From: JBHHZM01 sp046758065
GTDB taxonomy: Bacteria > Pseudomonadota > Alphaproteobacteria > JAAXGF01
Assembly: GCA_046758065.1 (NCBI GenBank)
Contig: JBHHZM010000015.1
Location: 1 to 36,457, forward strand
Reading direction: 5' to 3'
DNA length: 36,457 nucleotides
The notes below the pieces were generated by a model, which saw only the letters and a list, made by a program, of their open reading frames with translations, had not been told where the DNA came from and ran no database searches. The number at the start of each line of letters is the position of its first letter. Position 1 is the first letter of the stretch. Positions 22,863-31,019 of the stretch are shown piece by piece. Position numbers and translations under genes: made by a program.

Positions 22863-23210
22863 GTGGAAGCCATACTCGGCAACAGTCTGCCCGTCTTTTT
22901 CGGGCTCACCGTTTTCGTCGTAGGCGGCGCCAGCTACCTTACCGGCCAAGCGGTTGCGGTGACGTGGCGTCCGGTCTGGCAGGCCATCTTTTTCTGTGTG
23001 CTGCTGGGCTTCGTCAATCGCTTTCTGAGCTGGGGTCTGTTCGGCGGCGATGGGCTTTCGATCAGCGGTTTTCTCGTCAACACCGCGGTGCTGATCGCGA
23101 TCGGTCTTGCGGGCTATCGCCTCACGCAAGTTTCCAAGATCGTCAATCAGTATCCTTGGCTTTACGAACGCGCTGGCCTGTGGAGCTACCGGAAGCGGGC
23201 GCAGACGTGA
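22863..23210 (+). CDS. DUF6867 family small membrane protein of the liv operon
   Basis: This 115-residue protein has three hydrophobic segments (SLPVFFGLTVFVVGGASYLTG, WQAIFFCVLLGFVNRFL and FLVNTAVLIAIGLAGYRLT, about 8-97) and ends in a basic tail after QVSKIVNQYPWLYERAGLWS. Proteins of this kind, annotated DUF6867, occur next to livF in many alphaproteobacteria. Their role is unknown; an accessory subunit of the permease complex is inferred only from context. The start is GTG 22863, with GGAG nine bases upstream. It is in the same operon, ahead of livJ. Confidence 0.82.
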   Translation: MEAILGNSLPVFFGLTVFVVGGASYLTGQAVAVTWRPVWQAIFFCVLLGFVNRFLSWGLFGGDGLSISGFLVNTAVLIAIGLAGYRLTQVSKIVNQYPWLYERAGLWSYRKRAQT

Positions 23211-23391
23211 GCCCATGTCCCCGAGTCAAGATACCGGAAGGTAAGACCACTTGCGGGAACCGGCGTGCGTGGTAAATTAGACAACCGTATTAAGTGTTCT
23301 TGGTTGCGATCAATTCGCAGCTGAACTTCCGGCCTGCGGGGCCGGTACACGTCCCGGCCCAAGGTCGGACAATTCAGGGAGAGACAGAAAT

Positions 23392-24501
23392 ATGAAACGG
23401 TTCAATACGGCATTACTCGCCGCCGCCTTGGCGGGCGGTTTCGGCGTTGCCACGGCGCAGGCCGAAATCTTGATCGCGACCGCCGGCCCGATGACCGGTC
23501 AATACGCCTCCTTTGGAGAGCAGATGAAGCGGGGCGCCGAGATGGCGGTCGCCGACATCAACGCGGCCGGCGGTATCCTCGGCCAGAAAGTGAAGCTCGA
23601 AATCGGCGACGATGCCTGCGATCCGAAGCAGGCCGTGGCGGTGGCCAACGAGTTCGTCGGCAAGGGCGTCATTTTCGTCGCCGGCCACTTCTGCTCGGGA
23701 TCGTCGATCCCGGCGTCGAAGGTTTACGAGGAAGAGGGCATCCTCCAGATTTCGCCGGCCTCCACCAACCCGAAGCTGACCGATGAAGGCGGCGACAACG
23801 TTTTCCGCACCTGCGGCCGCGATGACCAGCAGGGAGAGGTCGCTGGACAGTATCTCGCCGACCACTTCGCCGGCAAGCGGATCGCCATCGTCCACGACAA
23901 GCAGGCCTATTCGAAGGGCCTGGCCGACGAAACCAAGAGGAAACTGAATTCCCTCGGCATCATTGAAGCGCTGTACGATACGGTCACCGCGGGCGAGCAG
24001 GACTATTCCGCTCTGGTCAGCAAACTCAAGGCCAACAAGATCGATGTTCTCTACTATGGCGGCTACCACCCCGAGGCGGGCCTGATTGTTCGTCAGATGC
24101 GCTCACAGGGTCTGAACGCCCAGTTGGTTTCGGGCGACGCGCTCGTCACCCAGGAGTACTGGGCGATCACCGGTTCGGCCGGTGAAGGCACGCTGATGAC
24201 GTTCAGCCCGGATCCGCGCAAGAACCCGGTGGCGGCCCCCGTGGTCAAGAGATTCCGCGCCGGCGGTTACGAGCCGGAAGGCTATACGCTCTATACCTAC
24301 GGCGCGATCCAGGCTTTTGCCCAAGCGGCTGAGGACGCCGGCAGCACGAGTCTCGACGCGCTTGTCAAGACGCTGCGCACCAAGCAGTTCAAAACGGTGC
24401 TCGGCGATATCGGCTTCGATCAGAAGGGCGATGTGACCGCGCCCGGCTATGTCTTCTACGAATGGAAGAACGGCCAGTACGATTACGTCAAGACGATGTA
24501 G
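23392..24501 (+). CDS. livJ: Branched-chain amino acid ABC transporter substrate-binding protein
   Basis: The 369-residue periplasmic binding protein has a signal peptide ending VATAQA|EI and the two-lobed type I fold: ILIATAGPMTGQYASFGEQM, KRGAEMAVADINAAGGILGQ and FVAGHFCSGSSIPASKVYEE. It continues LQISPASTNPKLTDEGG, VFRTCGRDDQQG and TVTAGEQDYSALVSKLKANK, with YYGGYHPEAGLIVRQMR in the second lobe. It delivers leucine, isoleucine or valine, or a related substrate, to LivHM. GGAGAG lies about ten bases before the ATG. The 181-base gap upstream could carry its own weak promoter (TTGCGG at 23251, TAAATT at 23273), common for highly expressed binding proteins. A strong terminator follows. Confidence 0.95.
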   Translation: MKRFNTALLAAALAGGFGVATAQAEILIATAGPMTGQYASFGEQMKRGAEMAVADINAAGGILGQKVKLEIGDDACDPKQAVAVANEFVGKGVIFVAGHFCSGSSIPASKVYEEEGILQISPASTNPKLTDEGGDNVFRTCGRDDQQGEVAGQYLADHFAGKRIAIVHDKQAYSKGLADETKRKLNSLGIIEALYDTVTAGEQDYSALVSKLKANKIDVLYYGGYHPEAGLIVRQMRSQGLNAQLVSGDALVTQEYWAITGSAGEGTLMTFSPDPRKNPVAAPVVKRFRAGGYEPEGYTLYTYGAIQAFAQAAEDAGSTSLDALVKTLRTKQFKTVLGDIGFDQKGDVTAPGYVFYEWKNGQYDYVKTM

Positions 24502-24541
24502 CCTTGGTGTGCGGGGAATAGAAGAGCCCCCGAAAAGAATG

Positions 24542-24569
24542 CGGCCCGGCTGTCAGCCGGGCCGTTTTT
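24542..24569 (+). terminator. Strong rho-independent terminator after livJ
   Basis: A perfect 10-bp stem, CGGCCCGGCT (24542-24551) with AGCCGGGCCG (24555-24564), has a 3-base loop and TTTTT at 24565-24569. It separates livJ from the convergent mucR gene. Confidence 0.92.
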
Positions 24570-24614
24570 CCATGTGCCGGAATGGCGGGAGTGGGGTGCT
24601 TCCCGCTACGACGT

Positions 24615-25058
24615 CTATTTCGACTTGCGGCGACCGCGGCCGGCGCGCTTGCGGCCGAGGCCGATTTTCTTGGCGAACGCCGAACGCTGCGCGGCGTAAT
24701 TCGGCGCGACCATCGGATAATCGGCGGGCAACCCCCATTTGGCCCGGTATTCCTCGGGCGTCAGGTTGTAGGTGGTGCGTAGATGCCGCTTGAGCATTTT
24801 CAGCTTCTTGCCATCCTCGAGGCAGACGATGTAGTCGGGGGTCACCGACTTGCGGATCGACACCGCGGGCTTGACGGGCTCCTGCGCTGCCGCGGCATCC
24901 CCGCTCTTCTGCGAGCTGAGTGTGGCATAGACTGAGCGGATGACGTCGGGGATTTGCGAGCCGGGAATTTCGTTGTGGCTGACGTATGCGGACACGATCT
25001 GGGCGGTCATGCGCATTACATCCTCGCGTGATATCTTGGGCGAGCTTTCGCGTTCCAT
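24615..25058 (-). CDS. mucR: MucR/Ros family transcriptional regulator
   Basis: This 147-residue regulator has an N-terminal helix pair (REDVMRMTAQIVSAYVSHNE) for oligomerisation, then the zinc-finger-like segment with VCLEDGKKLKMLKRHL, and the MucR hallmark YNLTPEEYRAKWGLPADYPM followed by VAPNYAAQRSAFAKKIGLG. It ends in a basic tail. MucR proteins bind AT-rich DNA and control surface polysaccharide, motility and virulence or symbiosis genes in alphaproteobacteria. The second-half zinc histidine is replaced (LRTTY, where many relatives have a THY), and the second cysteine by acidic residues. I start at ATG 25058, with AAGGA nine bases upstream; the frame extends 28 codons further. A TTGACA lies at 25123-25118 without a clear -10. 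Confidence 0.93.
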   Translation of the reverse strand: MERESSPKISREDVMRMTAQIVSAYVSHNEIPGSQIPDVIRSVYATLSSQKSGDAAAAQEPVKPAVSIRKSVTPDYIVCLEDGKKLKMLKRHLRTTYNLTPEEYRAKWGLPADYPMVAPNYAAQRSAFAKKIGLGRKRAGRGRRKSK

Positions 25059-25451
25059 CTTCGCAAATCCTTCATGAAGTCCCGTTTGCAAAACTGGTTC
25101 GCATGACTCGGGATGTCTGTCAATAAAAATTCCTGGATTCAATGCCGTTTTACACGAAGGTTACCGAAATGGACCCCCGGAACCGTTGCAAGCACAACAA
25201 CGAGAGAGTTCGGCCAAAGTTGTTGTTTTGAGATCTTTCCGAAGCGAATGAACCGGATGCCTGTCGTGTTGTGCCGGGGTGGTGCGCGACCGCAAGATAT
25301 GCTACGTAATGAGCCTGTCCGGCGCCTCAGGTGTGCTACGCGCGGCCGATTGCTTCCGACGGCGGTCGGGCCAGATGTCGTTCATGGCCCGAGACGGCCT
25401 GTTTCAGACGAACCGTAAAGTCCGTAAAAAGAGACCACCGGAAAGACCTCC
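25059..25451. other. Divergent intergenic region, mucR / glyA
   Basis: No gene or RNA motif is convincing in these ~390 bases. The mucR-proximal half (about 25070-25220) is AT-richer and contains a TTGACA reading toward mucR at 25123-25118. I looked for a hairpin-rich riboswitch-like leader ahead of glyA and found none that I can name. Confidence 0.35.
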
Positions 25452-26756
25452 ATGTCCCGTACCGACGTCGCGACTTCCGATAGCCCGTTCTTCACCCGAC
25501 GCCTCGCCGAGTGCGATCCCGCTCTCATGCAGGCGATCGACCGCGAACGAGACCGCCAGGACGATGGCATCGAGCTGATCGCCTCGGAAAACATCGTCAG
25601 CCGCGCCGTGCTCGAGGCGCAGGGCTCGGTGCTGACCAACAAATACGCCGAAGGCTACCCGGGACGCCGCTATTACGGCGGTTGCGAGTTCGTCGACAAT
25701 GCCGAGGCGCTCGCGATCGACCGGGCGAAGAAGCTGTTCGGCTGCGCGTTCGCCAACGTCCAGCCCCATTCCGGCGCGCAGGCCAACCAAGGCGTATTCA
25801 TGGCGCTTCTCCAACCGGGCGACACGATCCTCGGGTTGGCGCTTGCGGCCGGCGGTCATCTCACCCACGGAGCCAGACCCAACCAGTCGGGCAAGTGGTT
25901 CAACGCCGTCCAGTACGGCGTGCGCCGCGAGGACGCGCGGATCGACTTCGACGAGGTCGAAAAGCTCGCGCACGAGCACCGGCCGCGGCTCATTATTGCT
26001 GGCGGGTCCGCTTATCCGCGGATCCTCGATTTTGCCCGTTTCCGCGAGATCGCCGACGATGTAGGGGCGTGGTTCATGGTCGACATGGCGCATTTTGCCG
26101 GTCTTGTCGCCGGCGGCGTACATCCCAGCCCGCTGCCCCACGCTCATGTGGTGACGACCACCACCCACAAGACCCTGCGGGGACCGCGCGGCGGCATGAT
26201 CCTAAGCAACGACGAGGATATCGGCAAGAAGATCAACTCGGCGATCTTCCCCGGTCTGCAAGGGGGGCCGCTGATGCACGTGATTGCCGCCAAGGCGGTC
26301 GCCTTCGGCGAGGCGCTCGGCCCCGACTTCAGGGCATACGCGCAGGCGGTGGTCGACAACGCCGGTACGCTTGCCGCGACCCTGGTCGAGCACGGCTACG
26401 ATATCGTTTCGGGCGGCACGGATACCCATCTGATGCTGGTCGACCTGCGTTCCAAGGGCCTTACCGGCAAGGCCGCGGAAGCGAGCCTCGAGCGCGCGGG
26501 CATGACCTGCAACAAGAACGCCGTGCCGCTGGATCCCGAGAAGCCGACCATTACCTCAGGGATTCGTTTGGGCACGCCCGCGGCGACGACACGCGGCTTC
26601 GGCACGGTCGAGTTCCGCCGCGTCGGCGAACTAATCGCCAGCGTGCTCGATGGTCTCAAGCGGTGCGGCGAAGACAACGCCGCCGCCGAGTCCACGGCGG
26701 CGGAACAGGTCGCCGCGTTATGCCGGCGGTTTCCCGTTTATCGCAATCTCGACTGA
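25452..26756 (+). CDS. glyA: Serine hydroxymethyltransferase
   Basis: This 434-residue PLP enzyme converts serine and tetrahydrofolate to glycine and 5,10-methylene-THF. It has the family motifs ELIASENIVSRAVLEAQGSV, LTNKYAEGYPGRRYYGGCEF, VQPHSGAQANQGVFMALL and VDMAHFAGLVAGGVHPSP. The PLP-binding K240 lies in VVTTTTHKTLRGPRGGMIL, and the distal TSGIRLGTPAATTRGFG is intact. In many species the first motif has SENFVS; here it is SENIVS. The ATG is at 25452, after GAAAGACCTCC. It heads the operon glyA-nrdR-ribD-ribE-ribBA-ribH-nusB-thiL, with 24 bases to nrdR. GlyA makes the one-carbon units used in nucleotide and methionine synthesis. Confidence 0.98.
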   Translation: MSRTDVATSDSPFFTRRLAECDPALMQAIDRERDRQDDGIELIASENIVSRAVLEAQGSVLTNKYAEGYPGRRYYGGCEFVDNAEALAIDRAKKLFGCAFANVQPHSGAQANQGVFMALLQPGDTILGLALAAGGHLTHGARPNQSGKWFNAVQYGVRREDARIDFDEVEKLAHEHRPRLIIAGGSAYPRILDFARFREIADDVGAWFMVDMAHFAGLVAGGVHPSPLPHAHVVTTTTHKTLRGPRGGMILSNDEDIGKKINSAIFPGLQGGPLMHVIAAKAVAFGEALGPDFRAYAQAVVDNAGTLAATLVEHGYDIVSGGTDTHLMLVDLRSKGLTGKAAEASLERAGMTCNKNAVPLDPEKPTITSGIRLGTPAATTRGFGTVEFRRVGELIASVLDGLKRCGEDNAAAESTAAEQVAALCRRFPVYRNLD

Positions 26757-26780
26757 CGAGAGCGCGGGCAGGGAGGAAAC

Positions 26781-27239
26781 ATGCGCTGTCCGTTCTGTGG
26801 TAGCGACGACACCCAGGTCAAGGACTCGCGTCCGACCGAAGACAACACCGCGATTCGGCGCCGGCGGCATTGCCTCGACTGCGCCTCGCGGTTCACCACC
26901 TTCGAGCGCGTCCAGTTGCGCGATCTCACGGTGGTCAAATCGAGCGGTGCGCGCGAACCCTTCGACCGCGACAAGCTCGCGCGTTCGATCAGCGTGGCGA
27001 TGCGCAAGCGGCCCGTCGATCCTGAAAGAATAGAAAGACTTGTCAATGGAATACAACGTCGGCTTGAGAATTCAGGTGAGCCTGACGTCAAATCGGAAGT
27101 GATCGGCGGGATGGTAATGGTTGCGCTGGCCGGGCTCGATCAGGTGGCCTATGTTCGTTTCGCTTCGGTCTACCGTAATTTTCGAGAAGCCAAGGACTTC
27201 GAGGACTTCGTTGGCCGGCTGAGTGGCGATCCCGACTGA
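26781..27239 (+). CDS. nrdR: Transcriptional repressor NrdR
   Basis: This 152-residue protein represses ribonucleotide reductase genes when dATP/ATP signals are high. The N-terminal zinc ribbon is intact (MRCPFCG and HCLDCASRF, four cysteines at 3, 6, 31 and 34), after which lies the ATP-cone domain (TVVKSSGAREPFDRDKLARS through VDPERIERLVNGIQRRLE). It ends VYRNFREAKDFEDFV, typical of the family. GGGAGG precedes the ATG by five bases. The gene overlaps the start of ribD by 17 bases if ribD uses GTG 27223. No nrd genes lie in the window, so its targets are elsewhere. Confidence 0.98.
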   Translation: MRCPFCGSDDTQVKDSRPTEDNTAIRRRRHCLDCASRFTTFERVQLRDLTVVKSSGAREPFDRDKLARSISVAMRKRPVDPERIERLVNGIQRRLENSGEPDVKSEVIGGMVMVALAGLDQVAYVRFASVYRNFREAKDFEDFVGRLSGDPD

Positions 27240-28338
27240 TTCCGACGACACGCGGCACATGGCCGCGGCGCTGAGCCTGGCCCGGCGCACTCTCGGTTCG
27301 GTCTGGCCGAACCCCGCCGTCGGCTGCGTGATCGCGCGCGAGGCGCGGGTCGTCGGGCGCGGCTGGACCCAGCCCGGAGGGCGGCCGCACGCCGAACGCG
27401 AAGCGCTGCGCCGCGCGGGCAAGGCCGCCGTCGGAGCGACGGCCTACGTGAGCCTCGAGCCCTGCGCCCATCACGGCCGGACCTCGCCCTGTGCCGACCG
27501 CCTCATCGAAGCCGGAATCGCCCGGGTCGTCGCCGCCGTCGAGGACCCCGACCCGCGGGTTCGCGGCAAGGGGCTGAAACGGCTGCGCGACGCCGGCGTC
27601 GCGGTCGAGAGCGGGGTCCGCCGCGACGAGGCCGAGGTGCTCAACGCGGGCTTTTTCCTCCGCGTCACCGAAGGCCGACCGCTGGTGACCTTCAAGACGG
27701 CGACCACGCTCGACGGTCGCATCGCCACCCACAGCGGCGAGAGCCAGTGGATCACCGGCGACGCTGCGCGCGCCCGCGCGCACCTCCTGCGCGCGAGCCA
27801 TGATGCGGTGATGATCGGCGTCGGCACCGCCCTTGCCGACGACCCGCGGCTCGATTGCCGCCTGCCGGGGCTCGCTCATCGCTCGCCGGTGCGCGTCGTG
27901 ATAGACGGCCGGCTCCGGTTGCCGCTGACCAGCCGGTTGGTCGCGACGGTGGCTGGTCAACCGACGTGGCTGGTAACGCTTCGCGATAGCGAGAGCAAAC
28001 GCCACGCCGCGTATCGAGACGCCGGCGTCGAGCTCATCAAGGTGAATCGCGACGCCGAGGGCAATCTCGACCTCGCCGCCGCGCTCGGGGCGCTGGCCGC
28101 GCGTGGCCTGACCCGCGTGCTGGTCGAGGGCGGCGCCCGCCTCGCGGGGGGCTTGCTGCGCGCCGGCTTGATCGACCGCATCCTGTGGTTCCGGGCGCCG
28201 CGACTGATCGGCGGCGACGGGGTACCGGCCTCGGTCGCCTTCGGGGTGGATTCGCTTGCGGACGCGCCCGCCTACCGCCGCATGGCGGTCGACGAGGTGG
28301 GCGACGATCTGATGGAAACCTACGTGCGGATGCCCTAG
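27223..28338 (+). CDS. ribD: Bifunctional pyrimidine deaminase/reductase RibD
   Basis: RibD carries out the second and third steps of riboflavin synthesis: deamination of the GTP-derived pyrimidine, then NADPH-dependent reduction of its ribosyl side chain. The N-terminal deaminase has the zinc site HAE (57-59), PCAHHGRTSPC (C81 and C90) and the family NPAVGCVIAR. The C-terminal reductase begins TFKTATTLDGRIATHSGESQ and continues RASHDAVMIGVGTALADDPR to VLVEGGARLAGGLL. At 371 residues it has full family length. GTG 27223 overlaps nrdR by 17 bases; ATG 27259, 12 codons later, is an alternative. It is nine bases ahead of ribE. Confidence 0.97.
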   Translation: MAIPTDSDDTRHMAAALSLARRTLGSVWPNPAVGCVIAREARVVGRGWTQPGGRPHAEREALRRAGKAAVGATAYVSLEPCAHHGRTSPCADRLIEAGIARVVAAVEDPDPRVRGKGLKRLRDAGVAVESGVRRDEAEVLNAGFFLRVTEGRPLVTFKTATTLDGRIATHSGESQWITGDAARARAHLLRASHDAVMIGVGTALADDPRLDCRLPGLAHRSPVRVVIDGRLRLPLTSRLVATVAGQPTWLVTLRDSESKRHAAYRDAGVELIKVNRDAEGNLDLAAALGALAARGLTRVLVEGGARLAGGLLRAGLIDRILWFRAPRLIGGDGVPASVAFGVDSLADAPAYRRMAVDEVGDDLMETYVRMP

Positions 28339-28347
28339 GGTCACCTT

Positions 28348-28941
28348 ATGTTCACCGGCATCATCACCGACCTCGGGGAGGTGCGTTCGATCGAGGAGCA
28401 CGGCGACTTGCGCTTCACCATCGCCACGGGCTACGCGGTCGAAACGATCGCCATCGGCGCTTCGATTGCGTGCTCGGGCGCCTGCCTCACGGTGGTCGAC
28501 AAGGACGCCGATTGGTTCGCCGTCGACGTGTCGGGCGAAACCGTGCGACGCACCACGCTCGGCGACTGGCGCGAGGGGCGGGCGGTCAATCTCGAACGCC
28601 CGCTCGCGCTCGGCGACGAACTCGGCGGGCACCTCGTGCTTGGCCACGTGGACGGCGTCGCCCGGGTCATCGGGCGCGAGGCCGTGGGCAACTCGCTGCG
28701 TCTCGGTTTCACCGCGCCCGACGGTCTCGCTCACTTGGTTGCGGAAAAGGGCTCGATCGCGCTCGACGGCGTCTCGCTCACCGTCAACCGGGTCGCCGGC
28801 GCGGAGTTCGACGTCAACCTCATTCCCCATACCCTGCGCAGTACCAGCCTGGGTCGCCTACGGCGGGGCGATCGCGCCAATCTGGAGGTCGACGTGCTGG
28901 CGCGTTATGTTGCGCGCCTGGCCGATAGAGGTGTGCCGTGA
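28348..28941 (+). CDS. ribE: Riboflavin synthase, alpha subunit
   Basis: This 197-residue enzyme dismutates two molecules of 6,7-dimethyl-8-ribityllumazine to riboflavin. It begins MFTGIITDLGEVRSIEE, the universal start of the family. Two lumazine-binding repeats follow (1-~97 and ~98-197), with SIACSGACLTVV in the first and EKGSIALDGVSLTVNRV in the second. It is the classical trimeric type. The gene overlaps ribBA by four bases (GTGA). It is called ribE in E. coli and ribC in some genera. Confidence 0.97.
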   Translation: MFTGIITDLGEVRSIEEHGDLRFTIATGYAVETIAIGASIACSGACLTVVDKDADWFAVDVSGETVRRTTLGDWREGRAVNLERPLALGDELGGHLVLGHVDGVARVIGREAVGNSLRLGFTAPDGLAHLVAEKGSIALDGVSLTVNRVAGAEFDVNLIPHTLRSTSLGRLRRGDRANLEVDVLARYVARLADRGVP

Positions 28942-30074
28942 GCTCCGATCGCGAATTCCTGTCGTCCATCGAGGAGATCATCGACGAGGCGCGCAACGGG
29001 CGCATGATCGTCCTTGTCGATGACGAAAACCGCGAGAACGAGGGAGACCTCTTCATCCCGGCGCAACTCGCCACCCCCGAGGCGATCAACTTCATGGCCA
29101 AGTACGGTCGCGGACTGATCTGTCTCTCGCTGACGGGCGAACGGGTCGAACAGCTCGGTCTGCCGCCGATGACGAAGCGTAACGAGGCGCGCCATCAGAC
29201 CGCCTTCACGGTGTCGATCGAAGCCAAGGAGGGCATTTCGACCGGGATCTCGGCGGCGGATCGGGCCCGCACCATCGCGGTCGCCATCGACCCGACGAAG
29301 GATCGCAACGACATCGGCAGCCCTGGCCACGTGTTTCCTCTCATTGCCCGCGACGGCGGTGTTCTGGTGCGCGCCGGACATACCGAGGCGGCGATCGATC
29401 TCGCGCGCCTCGCCGGCCTCAATCCGGCGGGAGTGATCTGCGAGGTTATGAACGACGACGGCACCATGGCGCGCCTGCCCGACCTCATCAAGTTCGCGCA
29501 GTACCACGGGCTCAAGGTCGCCACCATTGCCGATCTTATCGCCTATCGCCTGCGCTACGAGCGGATCATCCGCCGCACGCTCGAAACCACGTTCGACAGC
29601 CGATTTGGCGTCGAGCTTCGCATGGTGATCTACGTCAACACCGTGGTCTACGCCGAACACGTGGCGTTGGTGAAAGGCGACCTGACTGCGCCGGGACCGG
29701 TGCTGGTGCGGGTTCATGTGCTCAACATGCTCGATGACTTGCTCGGCGCTCGCTCGACCGGGCACGGGGGCGAGCTCGAGGCGGCGATGCGGCTTATCGT
29801 AGAGGCGGGGCGCGGCGTCGTCGTACTGATCCGCGAGGCGCGCGCCACCAGTCTTTCGGACCGGGTGCGCGAGCGCCTCGGTCAACCGCCCGAAACGAAC
29901 CTGGGCGATTCGGGCCGCGGCCTGCGGGAGATCGGCATCGGCGCCCAGATCCTGCTCGATCTCGGGGTGCGCGAGATGATTGTGCTGTCCAACACGCAGC
30001 GTCCGCTCGTCGGGCTCGAAGGTTACGGGCTCAGGGTGGTCGAGCAACGCCCGATTCCTCTCGACGGCGACTGA
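28938..30074 (+). CDS. ribBA: 3,4-dihydroxy-2-butanone 4-phosphate synthase with degenerate GTP cyclohydrolase II domain
   Basis: The 378-residue protein is a RibBA fusion. The N-terminal RibB half (1-~205) is intact: VDDENRENEGDLFIPAQLA, CLSLTGERVEQLGLPPM, RHQTAFTVSIEAKEGISTGI and SPGHVFPLIARDGGVLVRAG. It forms 3,4-dihydroxy-2-butanone 4-phosphate from ribulose 5-phosphate. The C-terminal RibA half (~210-378) is recognisable by position and by its end (NTQRPLVGLEGYGLRVVEQR), but the zinc site that normally reads C-x10-C-x-C is absent; the segment is VRVHVLNMLDDLLGARSTGH. It is therefore very unlikely to make the GTP-derived precursor. Similar degenerate fusions are known in alphaproteobacteria, with a separate ribA. 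It starts at GTG 28938. Confidence 0.93.
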   Translation: MSSDREFLSSIEEIIDEARNGRMIVLVDDENRENEGDLFIPAQLATPEAINFMAKYGRGLICLSLTGERVEQLGLPPMTKRNEARHQTAFTVSIEAKEGISTGISAADRARTIAVAIDPTKDRNDIGSPGHVFPLIARDGGVLVRAGHTEAAIDLARLAGLNPAGVICEVMNDDGTMARLPDLIKFAQYHGLKVATIADLIAYRLRYERIIRRTLETTFDSRFGVELRMVIYVNTVVYAEHVALVKGDLTAPGPVLVRVHVLNMLDDLLGARSTGHGGELEAAMRLIVEAGRGVVVLIREARATSLSDRVRERLGQPPETNLGDSGRGLREIGIGAQILLDLGVREMIVLSNTQRPLVGLEGYGLRVVEQRPIPLDGD

Positions 30075-30075
30075 A

Positions 30076-30519
30076 ATGGCCCGACCGTCCAGAGTGCTCA
30101 TCGTCGAGTCGCGCTTTTACTCCGATATTGCCGACGAGCTGGTGCGTGGCGCGACCGAGACGCTTGACGCGGCGGGGGTGCGTTACGAACGGGTATCGGT
30201 GCCCGGTGCCTTCGAGATTCCGGCCGCCATCCGCTTCGCCATCGAGAGCGGGCGTTATGATGGCTACGTCGCGCTCGGCTGCGTCATCCGGGGCGAGACG
30301 AGCCATTACGAGTACGTCTGTCGCGAAAGCGCACGCGGACTCACCGACCTCGCGATCGGCCATGCCGCGGCAATCGGCTACGGCATACTCACCTGCGAGA
30401 CACACGCCCAAGCGGCGGCGCGCGCTGCGGTCGAGGAGCGTAACAAGGGACGCGCTGCGGCCGAGGCCTGTCTCGCCATGATCGAACTCAAACGCTCTTT
30501 CGGGATTCGATCGCCATGA
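30076..30519 (+). CDS. ribH: 6,7-dimethyl-8-ribityllumazine synthase
   Basis: RibH joins the RibB product to the RibD-derived pyrimidine to make lumazine, the substrate of RibE. The 147-residue protein has the family core: RVLIVESRFYSDIADELVRG, VSVPGAFEIPAAIRFAIESG and DGYVALGCVIRGETSHYEYV, then RESARGLTDLAIG and AAIGYGILTCETHAQAAARA. The catalytic histidine is in ETSHYEYV. It starts at ATG 30076, one base after ribBA, and overlaps nusB by four bases (ATGA), so it is tightly coupled. Its length fits the icosahedral or pentameric type. Confidence 0.97.
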   Translation: MARPSRVLIVESRFYSDIADELVRGATETLDAAGVRYERVSVPGAFEIPAAIRFAIESGRYDGYVALGCVIRGETSHYEYVCRESARGLTDLAIGHAAAIGYGILTCETHAQAAARAAVEERNKGRAAAEACLAMIELKRSFGIRSP

Positions 30520-31019
30520 CCGCCGGCGACCCGCGTTCGGGCCCACGAAGGGGCCACGATCAGCGCAGCGCGGGGCGGCTCGCCACCGTCCAGGCGCTTT
30601 ACCAGATCGATATCGCCGGGGGAGACGCCGAAGCGGCCATCGCCGAGTTTCTGCAACACCGCAGCGTCACTACCGCCGGGGATGCGCCGCCAATCGCGAT
30701 AACCGCCGAGCCGTTCACGACACTGGTGCGCGGAACCGACGCCCGCCGCGGCGAAATTGATTCGCTGATCGATGGAGCGCTTGCCGCCGGCTGGACCATC
30801 GATCGGCTGGAGCTCCTGCTGCGCGCCATTCTGCGCGCCGGCGTGTTCGAGCTGATGGCGTCCCCCGAGGTGCCGGCCAGGGTGGTGATCGACGAGTATA
30901 TGGAAGTTGCCCATGCCTTCTTCGGGCGCGCCGAGCCGGCGCTGGTGAACGGCGTCCTCGACCACCTCGCCCGCAAGCTGCGTCCGGCCGAATTCGGCGT
31001 CGCGGACAGCCCGGACTAG
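30516..31019 (+). CDS. nusB: Transcription antitermination factor NusB
   Basis: NusB binds boxA RNA with NusE (S10) and helps rRNA operons escape termination. The 167-residue protein has a short basic leader, then the helical NusB fold: RLATVQALYQIDIAGGDAEA, IDSLIDGALAAGWTIDRLEL, LLRAILRAGVFELMASPEVP and ARVVIDEYMEVAHAFFG, followed by ALVNGVLDHLARKLR. The last three segments are diagnostic. ATG 30516 lies inside the end of ribH, and thiL starts right after its stop. The ribH-nusB-thiL order is widespread in proteobacteria. Confidence 0.97.
   Translation: MTAGDPRSGPRRGHDQRSAGRLATVQALYQIDIAGGDAEAAIAEFLQHRSVTTAGDAPPIAITAEPFTTLVRGTDARRGEIDSLIDGALAAGWTIDRLELLLRAILRAGVFELMASPEVPARVVIDEYMEVAHAFFGRAEPALVNGVLDHLARKLRPAEFGVADSPD

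Noticed and set aside
25230..25451. Riboswitch ahead of glyA
   Set aside because: I could not find the core of a glycine, SAM, SAH or tetrahydrofolate aptamer in the leader.
25279..25578. 100-residue open frame overlapping the start of glyA
   Set aside because: Overlaps well-supported glyA in another frame and has no family features.
27200..27258. FMN riboswitch ahead of ribD
   Set aside because: ribD overlaps nrdR, leaving no leader, and no FMN element core is visible.
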